From Variovorax sp. 54 (GTDB taxonomy: Bacteria; Pseudomonadota; Gammaproteobacteria; Burkholderiales; Burkholderiaceae_C), in NCBI RefSeq assembly GCF_002754375.1, contig NZ_PEFF01000001.1, positions 6,341,501 to 6,405,500 on the forward strand: a DNA stretch of 64,000 nt. The letters are read 5' to 3'. The notes beneath the pieces are model-generated. The model searched no databases. It had not been told where the DNA came from and worked only from the letters and a program-made list of their open reading frames with translations. The translations under genes were made by a program, and so were the position numbers. Below, piece by piece: positions 8,939 to 19,143 of this stretch; the stretch's first letter is position 1; every line of letters starts with the position of its first letter.

Positions 8939-10181
8939 GGCGTTCGATCCCCAGGCCTTCGAGGTCGATGCCGGGGTCTTGTCCTGCGATCAGGTCGCCG
9001 AGCACGCGCGCGCTGCCGCACGACAGCGCCCAGCCGCTCGACCCGTGGCCCAGGTTGAGCCACACGCCGGGGATGCCGCTGGCACCCAGCACCGGCGGGC
9101 CGTCGGGCAGCATCGGTCGGGCGCCTTTCCATTGCTGGATGCCCGATTGCAGCGTGGCCGCGCCCGGAAACCAGTCGTGCAGCACCTTGTAGAGCGTCTG
9201 GATCGCGGCCGGGCTCATGGCGTCGGGCGAGCCGCCGATCTCGGCGCTGCCGGCCACGCGCACGCGCTGGCCCAGGCGGGAGATCGCGACCTTGTAGCGC
9301 TCGTCCATCACTGCGCTGCGCGGCGCGTTGAGCGGCTCGCGCACCGGGGCGCTGACCGAGTGGCCGTAGACCGGCGCCAGCGGAATGCGCAGCCCCAGCG
9401 GACGCAGAAGCGCGGCGGACGACAGGCCGGCGCACACCACGATGGCGTCGAACTGCAGCGCGTCCGAACCACTGGCGAGCGTCAGCGACGTGGGGGCCGC
9501 GCGGCTCAGCGGTGCGATGTCGCAATTGAAATGAAACTGCGCGCCCAGCGCCTCGGCCTCCCACTTGAGCAGCAGCGCGAACTGACGGCAGTTCGCGACC
9601 TCGTCTTCCGGCAGGTGGATCGCGCCTGCCAGCGGGGTGTCGGGGTTGAGCGCGGGCTCGATCAGGCGGGCCTCGTCGGCGTCGACCTCGCGGAACACGC
9701 TGCCGGCCGAGCGCAGCACTTCCAGGCCGGGCTGGATCAGTTTTTTCTCGCGCTTGGAGCGCAGCAGCACCAGGTAGCCGTCGCTGCGTTCGTAGCTCAG
9801 CTCGCGCGCTTCGGTCACCGCGTGCAGCCGGGTGCGGCTGTAGAAGGCCAGCCGCTGCATGCGGGCGCGGTTGGCCAGGTAGGTTTCGAGCTTGCAGGCC
9901 TTCTGCCAGCGTGACATCCAGCCGAGGTCGCGTGTGCTCAGCGGCCAGCGCAGCTTGATGGCGCCGTGCGAGGACAGCAGCGAGCGCAGCACCTTGCCGC
10001 GCATGCCCGGTGCGGCCCACGGTGTGACGTAGCCGGGGGCCACCACGCCGGCGTTGGCGAAGCTGGCCTCCTCGGCGGCGGCGCCGCGGCGCTCGAACAC
10101 GGTCACTTCATGGCCGTCGGAAACCAGTTCCCAGGCGGTGGTGACGCCGACGATGCCGGCGCCCACGATCGCGATTTTCAT
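8928..10181 (-). CDS. dadA: D-amino acid dehydrogenase (FAD-dependent)
   Basis: 417-residue flavoprotein of the DadA/glycine oxidase class. The N-terminal Rossmann motif IVGAGIVGVTTAWEL is followed by ERR at the end of strand 2, and the DadA-like NAGVVAPGYVTPWAAPG segment is near 47. The C-terminal FAD-contact region is LNLGHGSSGW. The enzyme oxidises D-amino acids to keto acids and ammonia and feeds electrons to the respiratory chain. The amidase gene ends 57 bases upstream on the same strand, so the two may be co-transcribed. Which D-amino acid it prefers is not visible. Confidence 0.87.
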   Translation of the reverse strand: MKIAIVGAGIVGVTTAWELVSDGHEVTVFERRGAAAEEASFANAGVVAPGYVTPWAAPGMRGKVLRSLLSSHGAIKLRWPLSTRDLGWMSRWQKACKLETYLANRARMQRLAFYSRTRLHAVTEARELSYERSDGYLVLLRSKREKKLIQPGLEVLRSAGSVFREVDADEARLIEPALNPDTPLAGAIHLPEDEVANCRQFALLLKWEAEALGAQFHFNCDIAPLSRAAPTSLTLASGSDALQFDAIVVCAGLSSAALLRPLGLRIPLAPVYGHSVSAPVREPLNAPRSAVMDERYKVAISRLGQRVRVAGSAEIGGSPDAMSPAAIQTLYKVLHDWFPGAATLQSGIQQWKGARPMLPDGPPVLGASGIPGVWLNLGHGSSGWALSCGSARVLGDLIAGQDPGIDLEGLGIERLSL

Positions 10182-10238
10182 TGAAATGTTCTAGATAAAA
10201 GAGGCGGCTGACGCCCGCGGGACGGGCGGTGACAGCTG

Positions 10239-11561
10239 TTATTTCTGTAGCACGCGTTCGGCCTGGAGCGCCACCGCGAGCACGGCGTCGTCGTGCATCG
10301 CGCCGTGCCACAGCATCAGGCCGACCGGCAGTTCGTCGGCGACGTGGCAGGGCAGCGAGATGGCGCAGCCGTCGAGCATGTTGACGATCGACGGGTTGCG
10401 CAGCAGCAGCGCATTGACGCGGAAGAACTCGTCGTCGCGCTCGGCGCCCGGTGCCACGCTGGCGATCGGCGGCGCAGTAATCGGCACGGTCGGCGACAGC
10501 ACGGCGTCGAACGACGCCAGCGCCTTTTCGACGCGGGCGATCCAGTCGCGGCGGGCGTGGATCAGGTCGATGTACTCGTGCGCCTTCATGCCGGCGCCGC
10601 GCAGGATGCGCTGCGCCACGCGCGGGTCGTAGCCAGCGCCGCTGCGCTCCAGCAGCAGCCGGTGCCAGGCGTACGACTCGGCCGCCGAGAAGCCACCGGT
10701 GGCATTGATGGTCTGCAGATCGGCCAGCTCGGGCAGGTCGATCTCCTGGATATGGGCGCCCGTGGCGCGCAGGGTGGCCAGGGTGCGCTCGAAGGCTGTG
10801 GCCACGGCGGGCTCGACGTCGTCGAGGAAGACGTTCTTCACGACGGCCAGCCGGTAGCCCGACAGCGGCACCGAGCCGGGCGTCACCGGCCGCGCCGAAA
10901 GGATTTCGTGCGCGGTGATGGCGTCTCGCACCGAGCGGGTCATGGCGCAGACGGTGTCGAGCGTGGTCGACAGCGGCAGGGCGCCGTCGGCCGGCGTGAG
11001 GCGGGCGGTGTTCTTGAAGCCGACGATGCCGTTCAGCGCGGCCGGAATGCGGATCGAGCCGCCTGTGTCGGAGCCCAGGCCGATGAAGGCCGCGCCGCTC
11101 GCCACCGAGATCGCCGCGCCGGACGATGAGCCGCCCGGAATGCGCGGCGTGGCGGTGTCGCTCACGTTGGCTGGCGTGCCGTGGTGCGGATTGACGCCGA
11201 CGCCGGAAAAGGCGAACTCCGTCATGTTGGTGCGCCCGGTCAGCACGCCGCCGGCGGCGCGCAGTCGCGCCACGGCGAGCGAATCGGTCGGGGCGGCCGG
11301 CGCATGCGAGAGAACGGCCGAACCGGCGGGTGTCGGCTGGCCGGCGACATCGAACAGGTCCTTGCTGGTGAAGGCGAGCCCGGCGAGGTGGCTTTCGGGC
11401 GCCGATGCGGCGGCGGCCACGCGCGCTTCGTCGAACATCGTGCGGGTGAAAACGTGGGCGCAGGCCGGGGATTCGGAGAGGGCGATGGCGCGCTCCATTT
11501 CGGTGCGCGCATCGGAATCGCCAGCCAGAAGGGTGAGACGGGTGGCGTGAAGGTCGTTCAT
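10239..11561 (-). CDS. Amidase (amidase signature family)
   Basis: 440 residues with the whole amidase-signature triad: Lys67 in [11 protein letters not shown], the Gly/Ser loop GGSSSGA at 143-149 holding the cis-serine, and nucleophile Ser169 in GSDTGGSIR. It hydrolyses amide bonds; the substrate is unknown. It is not GatA: no gatB or gatC is nearby. The gene lies upstream of dadA on the same strand, which hints at catabolism of an amide or D-amino-acid derivative (inference). It is divergent from rpsB. Confidence 0.88.
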   Translation of the reverse strand: MNDLHATRLTLLAGDSDARTEMERAIALSESPACAHVFTRTMFDEARVAAAASAPESHLAGLAFTSKDLFDVAGQPTPAGSAVLSHAPAAPTDSLAVARLRAAGGVLTGRTNMTEFAFSGVGVNPHHGTPANVSDTATPRIPGGSSSGAAISVASGAAFIGLGSDTGGSIRIPAALNGIVGFKNTARLTPADGALPLSTTLDTVCAMTRSVRDAITAHEILSARPVTPGSVPLSGYRLAVVKNVFLDDVEPAVATAFERTLATLRATGAHIQEIDLPELADLQTINATGGFSAAESYAWHRLLLERSGAGYDPRVAQRILRGAGMKAHEYIDLIHARRDWIARVEKALASFDAVLSPTVPITAPPIASVAPGAERDDEFFRVNALLLRNPSIVNMLDGCAISLPCHVADELPVGLMLWHGAMHDDAVLAVALQAERVLQK

Positions 11562-11619
11562 GGCTTCGAGGGTACCTTGGAACGGCTCGGTTCGAGGGAG
11601 GAGGGGGTGGCCGCCGTGC

Positions 11620-11625
11620 TATACT
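11620..11625 (+). promoter_or_regulatory. -10 element upstream of rpsB
   Basis: TATACT, 142 bases before the rpsB start, in the only non-coding stretch between the divergent amidase and rpsB. No clear -35 at 17 bases. It implies a leader of about 135 nt. Confidence 0.45.
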
Positions 11626-11701
11626 CTTTGGGTTTCGCTGGTTATGCGACAGTTTTGTCGCCGCCAGTCAAGCACATCCGCAAACCGGCCCAATCAAGGT
11701 G

Positions 11702-11726
11702 TTGCGACCCCGTCGAAGGGGCGCAA
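11702..11726 (+). promoter_or_regulatory. Hairpin in the rpsB leader
   Basis: TTGCG-A-CCCC pairs with GGGG-CGCAA (9 bp, one bulged A, loop GTCGAA) about 40 bases before the rpsB start. It could be part of an S2-binding autoregulatory leader as known for rpsB in gammaproteobacteria; the function here is inferred. Confidence 0.4.
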
Positions 11727-11766
11727 AACGGGCTGGATTTTAGACCCAACCTTTGGAGTAAATTCA

Positions 11767-12522
11767 ATGTCGACCACCATGCGCGAAATGCTGGAAGCCG
11801 GTGTCCACTTCGGTCACCAAACCCGCTTCTGGAACCCCAAGATGGCTCCGTTCATCTTCGGTCACCGCAACAAGATTCACATCATCAACCTGGAAAAGTC
11901 GCTCCCGATGTTCCAGGATGCGATGAAGTACGCCAAGCAACTCACGGCCAACCGCGGCACGATCCTGATGGTCGGCACGAAGCGCCAGGCCCGTGAAATC
12001 GTTGCTGCAGAAGCTCGCCGCGCCGGCGTGCCTTTCGTCGACACCCGCTGGCTCGGCGGCATGCTGACCAACTTCAAGACCGTCAAGACCTCGATCAAGC
12101 GTCTGAAGGACATGAAGGCCCAGCAAGAAGCCGGCCTCGACAGCCTGAGCAAGAAGGAGCAGCTCACGTTCTCGCGCGAAATCGCGAAGCTTGAGAAGGA
12201 CATCGGCGGCATCCAGGACATGGCTGCGCTGCCGGACGCGATCTTCGTGATCGACGTGGGCTTCCACAAGATCGCCGTGGCCGAAGCCAAGAAGCTCGGC
12301 ATTCCGCTGATCGGCGTGGTTGACTCCAACCACTCGCCCGAAGGCATCGACTACGTGATCCCCGGCAACGACGACTCGTCGAAGGCTGTCACGCTGTACG
12401 CCCGCGGCATCGCCGACGCCATCATCGAAGGCCGCAACAGCGCCGGCGGTGACGTGGTCAAGGCCGTTGCCGAAGGCAATGGCGACGAATTCGTCGAAGT
12501 CGAAGAAGGCGCTTCGGCCTGA
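11767..12522 (+). CDS. rpsB: 30S ribosomal protein S2
   Basis: 251 residues beginning [20 protein letters not shown], the universal S2 opening. It also has the conserved [17 protein letters not shown] and [14 protein letters not shown] segments. S2 is a late-binding small-subunit protein needed for S1 to join. The start at ATG 11767 is preceded by TGGAG. It is first in the large plus-strand block that runs to the RNA methyltransferase at 27 kb. A hairpin terminator separates it from tsf. Confidence 0.98.
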   Translation: MSTTMREMLEAGVHFGHQTRFWNPKMAPFIFGHRNKIHIINLEKSLPMFQDAMKYAKQLTANRGTILMVGTKRQAREIVAAEARRAGVPFVDTRWLGGMLTNFKTVKTSIKRLKDMKAQQEAGLDSLSKKEQLTFSREIAKLEKDIGGIQDMAALPDAIFVIDVGFHKIAVAEAKKLGIPLIGVVDSNHSPEGIDYVIPGNDDSSKAVTLYARGIADAIIEGRNSAGGDVVKAVAEGNGDEFVEVEEGASA

Positions 12523-12545
12523 TTGGTGCTCTCGCGAGCCTGAAG

Positions 12546-12570
12546 AAGGGGCTTTGGTGCCCCTTTTTTT
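12546..12570 (+). terminator. Terminator or attenuator between rpsB and tsf
   Basis: AAGGGGC/GCCCCTT with a six-base loop is followed by T7. It lies inside the rpsB-tsf pair, so it probably lets through part of the transcription and sets the S2:EF-Ts ratio, as in E. coli. Confidence 0.8.
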
Positions 12571-12602
12571 AACCTGATTTTTGGATTTACGGAGATACAC
12601 AA

Positions 12603-13526
12603 ATGGCTGCAATCACCGCAAGCATGGTCGGCGAACTGCGCGCGAAGACCGATGCGCCCATGATGGAATGCAAGAAGGCCCTGACGGAGGCCGACGGCAA
12701 CATGGAAAAGGCCGAAGAGCTGCTGCGCATCAAGCTCGGCAACAAGGCTGGCAAGGCATCGGGTCGTGTCACCGCTGAAGGCGTGGTCACGGCTTTCGTC
12801 GACGGCGCTGCCGGCGGCATGATCGAAATCAACTGCGAAACCGACTTCGTCACCAAGAACGACAGCTTCCTGGCCCTGGCCAATGCTGCTGCGATGCTGG
12901 TGGCCAAGAACAACCCCGCAGACATCGCTGCACTGGGTGCGCTGGCCTACGAGCAAGACGGTTTCGGCCCCACGCTCGAAGACGTGCGCAAGAGTCTGAT
13001 CGGCAAGATCGGCGAGAACATGAGCTTCCGCCGCTTCAAGCACTTCACGGGCAACGGCAAGCTGGCGTCGTACCTGCACGGCACGCGCATCGGCGTGATG
13101 GTCGAGTTCGAAGGCGACGACACGTCGGCCAAGGACGTGGCAATGCACATCGCCGCCATGAAGCCGGTCGCCATCCAGGCATCGGACGTGCCTGCCGAGC
13201 TGATCGAAAAAGAGCGCGCCGTGGCCGCTGGCAAGGCTGAAGAAGACCGCAAGGTCGCCGAAGCCGAAGGCAAGAAGCCGCAGCCGGCCGACATCGTTGC
13301 CAAGCGCATCGAAGGCGGCGTGCAGAAGTACCTCAAGGAAGTCTCGCTGCACAACCAGCCGTTCGTGAAGAACGACAAGCAGACCGTCGAGCAGATGCTC
13401 AAGGCCGCCGACACCACGATCAAGGGCTTCACCCTGTACGTGGTCGGCGAAGGCATCGAGAAGAAGGTCGACGACTTCGCCGCAGAAGTCGCCGCCCAAG
13501 TCGCTGCTGCCAAGGCTGCCGCCTGA
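12603..13526 (+). CDS. tsf: Translation elongation factor Ts
   Basis: 307 residues; the guanine-nucleotide exchange factor for EF-Tu. The N-terminal UBA-like module ([21 protein letters not shown]) is followed by the EF-Tu-contact motif around [14 protein letters not shown] and a C-terminal coiled-coil/core region. The length is normal for beta- and gammaproteobacteria. CGGAG lies eight bases before ATG 12603. It is read through the rpsB hairpin and is followed by its own strong terminator. Confidence 0.98.
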   Translation: MAAITASMVGELRAKTDAPMMECKKALTEADGNMEKAEELLRIKLGNKAGKASGRVTAEGVVTAFVDGAAGGMIEINCETDFVTKNDSFLALANAAAMLVAKNNPADIAALGALAYEQDGFGPTLEDVRKSLIGKIGENMSFRRFKHFTGNGKLASYLHGTRIGVMVEFEGDDTSAKDVAMHIAAMKPVAIQASDVPAELIEKERAVAAGKAEEDRKVAEAEGKKPQPADIVAKRIEGGVQKYLKEVSLHNQPFVKNDKQTVEQMLKAADTTIKGFTLYVVGEGIEKKVDDFAAEVAAQVAAAKAAA

Positions 13527-13542
13527 TCCGGCTGTCCTGCAA

Positions 13543-13575
13543 GCGGCGGTGCGCAACAGCGTGCCGCCGCTTTTT
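13543..13575 (+). terminator. Terminator after tsf
   Basis: GCGGCGG/CCGCCGC (7 bp plus weaker inner pairing) followed by T5, 17 bases after the tsf stop. Confidence 0.8.
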
Positions 13576-13625
13576 CACCGCCACGTTTTACACTCGCCCC
13601 CGCCAACCCTCTAAGGAAAATGCCC

Positions 13626-14348
13626 ATGTCTGATGCCCGCCCAGCCCACAAGCGAATCTTGTTGAAGCTGTCGGGTGAGGCACTGATGGGCGATGACGCC
13701 TTCGGCATCAACCGCGCGACCATCGTTCGCATGGTCGAAGAGGTGGCCGAGGTCGTGCACATGGGCGTCCAGGTGGCGGTCGTGATCGGCGGCGGCAACA
13801 TCTTCCGCGGTGTCGCGGGAGGCTCTGTCGGCATGGACCGCGCCACGGCCGACTACATGGGCATGCTGGCCACCGTCATGAACTCGCTGGCACTCGCCGA
13901 CGCGATGGACAAGCAGGGCCTCGTGGCCCGCGTGATGTCCGCCATTGCCATCGAGCAGGTGGTCGAGCCCTACGTGCGCCCCAAGGCCCTGCAGTACCTC
14001 GAAGAGGGCAAGGTCGTGGTGTTCGCAGCCGGCACCGGCAACCCCTTCTTCACGACCGACACGGCCGCTGCGCTGCGCGGTGCCGAAATCGGCGCCGAGC
14101 TGGTGCTCAAGGCGACCAAGGTGGACGGCGTGTACACGGCCGACCCGAAAATCGACCCGCATGCAACCCGCTACGCTTCGTTGACTTTCGACGAGGCGAT
14201 TGCCAAGAACCTCGGCATCATGGACGCCACGGCCTTCGCGCTGTGCCGCGACCAGAAGCTACCGATCAAGGTGTTCTCGATCCTCAAGAACGGCGCCCTC
14301 AAGCGCGTCGTGATGGGCGAGGACGAGGGCACGCTGGTGCATGCCTAG
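13626..14348 (+). CDS. pyrH: UMP kinase
   Basis: Phosphorylates UMP to UDP. This is the amino-acid-kinase-fold bacterial enzyme, recognised by [14 protein letters not shown] near the N-terminus, the IGGGNIFRG motif, and [14 protein letters not shown] near the C-terminus. I chose ATG 13626, which gives 240 residues starting [10 protein letters not shown] and sits eight bases after AAGGA. The ATG at 13620 is only two bases from that site. It is followed within 11 bases by frr. Confidence 0.97.
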   Translation: MSDARPAHKRILLKLSGEALMGDDAFGINRATIVRMVEEVAEVVHMGVQVAVVIGGGNIFRGVAGGSVGMDRATADYMGMLATVMNSLALADAMDKQGLVARVMSAIAIEQVVEPYVRPKALQYLEEGKVVVFAAGTGNPFFTTDTAAALRGAEIGAELVLKATKVDGVYTADPKIDPHATRYASLTFDEAIAKNLGIMDATAFALCRDQKLPIKVFSILKNGALKRVVMGEDEGTLVHA

Positions 14349-14359
14349 GAGTAAATGAG

Positions 14360-14920
14360 ATGACCATTGCAGACATTCGCAGTGCGACCGACGCGAAGAT
14401 GAACCAGTCGCTCGCCGCCTTCCAGAACAACCTCACCAAGATCCGTACGGGCCGTGCCAATTCGGCGCTGCTCGACTCGATCCACGTCGACTACTACGGC
14501 TCGCAAGTACCGCTGAGCCAGGTGGCGAACGTGTCGGTGCTCGACTCGCGCACCATCAGCGTCCAGCCCTGGGAAAAGGGCATGGGCGCCAAGATCGAGA
14601 AGGCCATCCGCGAAAGCGACCTGGGCCTGAACCCGGCCTCGATGGGCGACCTGATCCGCGTGCCGCTGCCCGCCATGAGCGAAGAGCGTCGCAAGGAAAT
14701 GACCAAGCTGGTCCGCAACGAAGGCGAAAGCGCCAAGATCGCCACGCGCAACCTGCGCCGTGACGCGAACGAAGCGGTCAAGAAGCTCGTGAAGGACAAG
14801 CTGGCCTCGGAAGACGACCAGAAGCGCGCCGAAGCCGACATCCAGAAGGTCACCGACAAGCACATCGCGGACATCGACCGTCTGGTCACCGCGAAAGAAG
14901 CGGAGATCATGGCCGTTTGA
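14360..14920 (+). CDS. frr: Ribosome recycling factor
   Basis: 186 residues. With EF-G it splits the post-termination ribosome. The sequence starts [18 protein letters not shown] and keeps the [14 protein letters not shown] and [17 protein letters not shown] segments of the family. AGGAG at 14347-14351 overlaps the pyrH stop and sets the ATG at 14360. The uppS start is nine bases beyond its stop. Confidence 0.98.
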   Translation: MTIADIRSATDAKMNQSLAAFQNNLTKIRTGRANSALLDSIHVDYYGSQVPLSQVANVSVLDSRTISVQPWEKGMGAKIEKAIRESDLGLNPASMGDLIRVPLPAMSEERRKEMTKLVRNEGESAKIATRNLRRDANEAVKKLVKDKLASEDDQKRAEADIQKVTDKHIADIDRLVTAKEAEIMAV

Positions 14921-14928
14921 GGCTCCGC

Positions 14929-15654
14929 ATGGCCTCCTCGCCGCAGACGACGACCCCTCCGCACCACGTTGCCATCGTCATGGATGGCAACGGCCGGTGG
15001 GCCACCAAGCGCTTCCTGCCTCGCGTGGCGGGGCACAAGCAGGGCGTGGAGTCGCTGCGGCGCTGCGTCAAGGCCTGCGCCGACCGCGGCGTGGGCGTGC
15101 TTACGGTGTTCGCGTTCTCCTCGGAGAACTGGAACCGTCCCCCTGAAGAAGTCTCCGGCCTGATGCAGCTGATGGTCGGGGCGCTGGCGCGCGAAGTGCC
15201 GCGGCTCAATGCCGATGGCGTGCGGCTGCATTTCGTGGGCGAACGCGCTGGCCTGTCCGACAAGATGGTGGCCGGCCTCGTGTCGGCCGAGCAGACCACG
15301 GCCCACAACACGCGTCTGATTCTCAACATCTGCTTCAACTACGGCGGGCGTTGGGACATCGCGCGCGCCGCGGCCAAGCTCGCCGAGCAGGGCCTGCCCA
15401 TGACCGAGATGAACCTCGATCGCGCCATGGCGCTGGCCCACGTGCCCGACCCCGACCTGTTCATCCGCACGGGCGGGGAGCAGCGGCTGTCGAATTTCCT
15501 GCTTTGGCAGAGTGCCTACGCCGAGCTGTTCTTCAGCGACAAGCTGTGGCCCGAGTTCGACGAAGCCGCATTGGACGAGGCCATCGCCGCGTTCCAGGGC
15601 CGCGAGCGGCGCTTCGGCCAGACCTCGGCACAGGTTTCGGCTTCCGCGGCCTGA
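14929..15654 (+). CDS. uppS: Undecaprenyl diphosphate synthase (cis-prenyltransferase)
   Basis: Builds the C55 lipid carrier used for peptidoglycan and O-antigen. 241 residues. The hallmark [13 protein letters not shown] is near residue 15 and holds the catalytic Asp; FSSENWNRP and the C-terminal [19 protein letters not shown] motif are also present. The start is ATG 14929; an in-frame TTG at 14917, overlapping the frr stop, is less likely. cdsA begins 23 bases downstream. Confidence 0.97.
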   Translation: MASSPQTTTPPHHVAIVMDGNGRWATKRFLPRVAGHKQGVESLRRCVKACADRGVGVLTVFAFSSENWNRPPEEVSGLMQLMVGALAREVPRLNADGVRLHFVGERAGLSDKMVAGLVSAEQTTAHNTRLILNICFNYGGRWDIARAAAKLAEQGLPMTEMNLDRAMALAHVPDPDLFIRTGGEQRLSNFLLWQSAYAELFFSDKLWPEFDEAALDEAIAAFQGRERRFGQTSAQVSASAA

Positions 15655-15677
15655 CACGGCCCGACACCACCTTCCGC

Positions 15678-16523
15678 ATGCTCAAACAACGCATCCTCAC
15701 GGCGATCGTGCTGCTCGCGATCCTGCTGCCAGCGCTGTTCTACCGAAACTACATCCCCTTTGCCTGCGTGATGCTGGTGCTGATCGGCGCCGCTGCGTGG
15801 GAGTGGGGGCGCCTGAACGGCTACGGGCAGGGCATGTCGCTGTTCCTGGGCGCCGAGATGGTGGCGCTGTGCGGACTGTCGTGGTGGCTGGGCTTGCTGG
15901 AGCAGCGCCTGTTCCTGATGTGGATGCTGGCCAGTGCGGCCTGGGTGCTTGGCGGCGCGGCGCTGCTGCGCGTCGCGGTGCCCGGCTGGCCCCGTATCCC
16001 GCGTGGGCTTCGGCTGGTGGGCGGCTTGCTGGCGCTGTGGGTCGCGTGGCTCGCGGCGGTGCAGGCGCGCATGGTCGGCATCAACTTCCTGCTGTCGATC
16101 CTGGTGCTGGTCTGGGTGGCGGACGTGTTCGCCTATTTCGCCGGCCGCGCCTTCGGCCTGAAATTCACGCGCGCCAAGCTGGCGCCCGCCATCAGCCCCG
16201 GCAAGAGCTGGGAAGGTGTCTGGGGCGGCATGGCCGGCGTGGTCGTGCTGGCGTTCGCTTGGGTCTGGGCCGACAAGAGCCTGGGCGCGACGGTGCCCAG
16301 CCTCTACACCCGCCTGCACGAGCGCGGCTGGTGGCTGCTGCTGATCGGTGCGGTGTTCCTGGCAGCGATGAGCGTCGTCGGCGACCTCGTCGAATCGCTG
16401 ATCAAGCGCAGCGCCGGCGCCAAGGACAGCAGCCGCCTGCTGCCGGGCCACGGCGGCGTGCTCGACCGCGTGGATGCCCTCTTGCCGGCACTTCCCATTG
16501 CCATGATGCTGGCTTTCCTGTGA
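15678..16523 (+). CDS. cdsA: Phosphatidate cytidylyltransferase
   Basis: Makes CDP-diacylglycerol from phosphatidic acid and CTP, the branch point for phospholipids. 281 residues, with about eight hydrophobic membrane segments. The C-terminal signature is [24 protein letters not shown]. ATG 15678 gives the natural N-terminus [10 protein letters not shown]. Its stop overlaps the dxr GTG start, indicating translational coupling. Confidence 0.96.
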   Translation: MLKQRILTAIVLLAILLPALFYRNYIPFACVMLVLIGAAAWEWGRLNGYGQGMSLFLGAEMVALCGLSWWLGLLEQRLFLMWMLASAAWVLGGAALLRVAVPGWPRIPRGLRLVGGLLALWVAWLAAVQARMVGINFLLSILVLVWVADVFAYFAGRAFGLKFTRAKLAPAISPGKSWEGVWGGMAGVVVLAFAWVWADKSLGATVPSLYTRLHERGWWLLLIGAVFLAAMSVVGDLVESLIKRSAGAKDSSRLLPGHGGVLDRVDALLPALPIAMMLAFL

Positions 16524-17707
16524 ACACTCCCAAACAACGTGTCACGGTGCTCGGCTCGACCGGTTCGGTCGGGGTCAGCACGCTCGACGTCATGGCCCGT
16601 CACCCCGAGCGATTCGAGGTGTTCGCGCTGTCGGCTGCCACCAAGGTCGATGAGCTGCTGGCCCAATGCGCGCGCTTCTCGCCGCGCTTCGCCGTCATGG
16701 CGAGCGCGCCGCATGCTGCGCTGCTGGCTGAAAAGCTCAAGCAGAACAACTTCCCGACCCGCGTCCTGATAGGCGACGACGCTCTCGAAAGAATAGCGTC
16801 CGACGACGAAGTCGATGCCGTGATGGCCGCCATCGTCGGCGCAGCCGGCCTGGCGCCATGCCTGGCCGCCGCGCGCGCCGGCAAGCGCCTGCTGCTGGCC
16901 AACAAGGAGGCCCTGGTCGTCGGCGGCGAGCTGTTCATGCGCACGGTGCAAGAGGGCGGCGCCACGCTGCTGCCCATCGACAGCGAGCATTCGGCCATCT
17001 TCCAGTCGCTGCCTGAAGACCCGTCCACCTGGGCGCGGCGCATCGACAAGATCATCCTGACGGCATCGGGCGGCCCGTTCCGCACCCGTGCGCCCGACAC
17101 GCTGGGCGCCGTGACGCCCGAGCAGGCCTGCGCCCACCCCAACTGGGTCATGGGCCGAAAGATCTCGGTCGACTCGGCCACGATGATGAACAAGGCGCTC
17201 GAGGTGATCGAGGCGCGCCACCTGTTCGGCGTGACGCCGGAGCAGATCGAGGTCGTCATCCATCCGCAGAGCGTGGTCCATTCGATGGTGCAGTTCACCG
17301 ACGCCTCCGTCATTGCCCAGCTCGGCACGCCCGACATGCGGGTGCCGATTGCTGTTGGCCTGGCCTGGCCGGAGCGCATCGAGAGCGGGGCGGCCCGGCT
17401 CGATTTCCGCCAGATGGGCTCGCTGACCTTCGACACGCCCGATCCGGCGCTGTTCCCCGGGCTGGGACTGGCATGGCACGCCCTGCGCGCCGCCTCGGGC
17501 ACCACGGCGGTGCTGAACGCGGCCAACGAGGTGGCGGTGGCCGCTTTTCTCGACCGGCGCCTGCGTTTCGATCGCATTCATGCGGTCAACCTGGAAACTT
17601 TGGAGGCGGTCATGCCCTCCAAGCCGGGATCGCTGGCCGACCTGCTGGCGCTCGATGCCAGCGCCCGTGAGGCGGCCAATGCCGCCGCGGCACGTTTCGC
17701 GGCCTGA
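16520..17707 (+). CDS. dxr: 1-deoxy-D-xylulose 5-phosphate reductoisomerase
   Basis: First committed step of the MEP isoprenoid pathway (DXP to MEP, NADPH). 395 residues from GTG 16520, which overlaps the cdsA stop in GTGA. The NADPH motif LGSTGSVG is at 11-18; the metal and substrate region includes DSEHSAIFQ, and TASGGPF and [20 protein letters not shown] follow. It supplies precursors to uppS upstream. rseP follows after 24 bases. Confidence 0.97.
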   Translation: MNTPKQRVTVLGSTGSVGVSTLDVMARHPERFEVFALSAATKVDELLAQCARFSPRFAVMASAPHAALLAEKLKQNNFPTRVLIGDDALERIASDDEVDAVMAAIVGAAGLAPCLAAARAGKRLLLANKEALVVGGELFMRTVQEGGATLLPIDSEHSAIFQSLPEDPSTWARRIDKIILTASGGPFRTRAPDTLGAVTPEQACAHPNWVMGRKISVDSATMMNKALEVIEARHLFGVTPEQIEVVIHPQSVVHSMVQFTDASVIAQLGTPDMRVPIAVGLAWPERIESGAARLDFRQMGSLTFDTPDPALFPGLGLAWHALRAASGTTAVLNAANEVAVAAFLDRRLRFDRIHAVNLETLEAVMPSKPGSLADLLALDASAREAANAAAARFAA

Positions 17708-17731
17708 TTCCCTACTGCGCAGAGGACCCTG

Positions 17732-19105
17732 ATGCTCACCGTCATAGCTTTTGTGGTCGCCCTCGGCGTCCTCATCGCGGTCCACGAATACGGCCACTAC
17801 CGCGTCGCCGTGGCCTGCGGTGTCAAGGTGGAGCGTTTCTCGGTCGGCTTCGGCAAGGTCATCTTCCGCTGGCAGCCCAAGCGGCAGCACCCGGGGCAGC
17901 AGACCGAGTTCGTGATCGGCGCTTTTCCGTTCGGCGGCTACGTCAAGATGCTCGACGAGCGCGAAGGCCCCGTCGCACCCGAGGAGCGGCACCGCGCCTT
18001 CAATACCCAGCCGCTGCGTTCGCGCGCAGCCATCGTGGCCGCCGGCCCGATCGCCAACCTGTTGCTGGCGGTCGTGCTGTACACGGCGGTCAACTGGATC
18101 GGCGTCGACGAGCCCGTGGCCAAGTTGGCCCGGCCGGTGGCGGCGTCGCTGGCCGAGGCGGCCGGCCTGCGCGGCGGCGAGCACATCACCCAGGCCGGTT
18201 TCGACGGCGACCTGTCGCCGGTCCAGTCCTTCGAAGACCTGCGCTGGCGCATGACGCGCGGCGCACTCGACGGCCGCGACCTCACGCTCGAAGTGGCGGG
18301 CGAGGGCGGCCGGCCCGGTCGGCAGCTGGTCCTGCCGCTGAGCCGGATGGAGGCCAAGGACGCCGATCCGCAGATGTTCCGCAAGATCGGCGTGGTCTCG
18401 CCGCTGACCCGTCCCGAAATCGGCGAAGTCATGGCAGGCAGCGCGGCCGAGCGTTCGGGCCTTCGCCACGGCGACCTGGTCCTCACCGTTGGCGACACCC
18501 CCATCCTCGACGGGCAGCAGCTGCGCGAAGTCATTCGCGCCTCGCTCGATGCCACCGGCCAGGCGCGCACGCAGACCTGGCAGCTCCAACGCGACGGCCA
18601 GCCGCTCTCGCTCGAGGTCAAGCCCGAAGTGCGCGAGGAGGGCGCCACCAAGGTCGCGCGCATCGGTGCCTATGTCGGTGCGCCGCCCGAGATGGTCACG
18701 GTGCGCCAGGGCGTGGTCGACGGCGTCTGGCGTGGCGTGGTGCGCACCTGGGAGGTGTCCGCGCTCACGGTCCGCATGATGGGCAAGATGCTGATCGGCG
18801 AGGCGTCGATCAAGAACCTGAGCGGTCCCTTAACAATTGCTGACTACGCGGGCAAGTCCGCGAGCCTCGGTTTGACGCAGTATCTGGTCTTTCTCGCTCT
18901 CATCAGCGTGAGTCTCGGGGTGCTCAACCTGATGCCGCTGCCGGTCCTCGATGGGGGGCACCTGATGTATTATCTTTGGGAGGGCCTGACCGGGAAAAGC
19001 GTCTCCGACGCCTGGATGGAACGGCTGCAGCGCGGCGGTGTCGCCTTGCTGCTGGTGATGATGTCGGTTGCACTCTTCAACGACGTCACACGGCTCTTTG
19101 GTTAA
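17732..19105 (+). CDS. rseP: RseP-type site-2 zinc metalloprotease (M50)
   Basis: Inner-membrane intramembrane protease that cleaves anti-sigma factors such as RseA and remnant signal peptides. 457 residues. The zinc site HEYGH is at 18-22 in the first membrane helix; central PDZ domain(s) follow (for example around GLRHGDLVLTVGD), and the C-terminal membrane motif is NLMPLPVLDGGHL. It links envelope stress sensing to bamA and skp immediately downstream. Confidence 0.96.
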   Translation: MLTVIAFVVALGVLIAVHEYGHYRVAVACGVKVERFSVGFGKVIFRWQPKRQHPGQQTEFVIGAFPFGGYVKMLDEREGPVAPEERHRAFNTQPLRSRAAIVAAGPIANLLLAVVLYTAVNWIGVDEPVAKLARPVAASLAEAAGLRGGEHITQAGFDGDLSPVQSFEDLRWRMTRGALDGRDLTLEVAGEGGRPGRQLVLPLSRMEAKDADPQMFRKIGVVSPLTRPEIGEVMAGSAAERSGLRHGDLVLTVGDTPILDGQQLREVIRASLDATGQARTQTWQLQRDGQPLSLEVKPEVREEGATKVARIGAYVGAPPEMVTVRQGVVDGVWRGVVRTWEVSALTVRMMGKMLIGEASIKNLSGPLTIADYAGKSASLGLTQYLVFLALISVSLGVLNLMPLPVLDGGHLMYYLWEGLTGKSVSDAWMERLQRGGVALLLVMMSVALFNDVTRLFG

Positions 19106-19143
19106 CTTTCTGCCGGCCCTTTCCGTGCCGGCTCAATTCACAG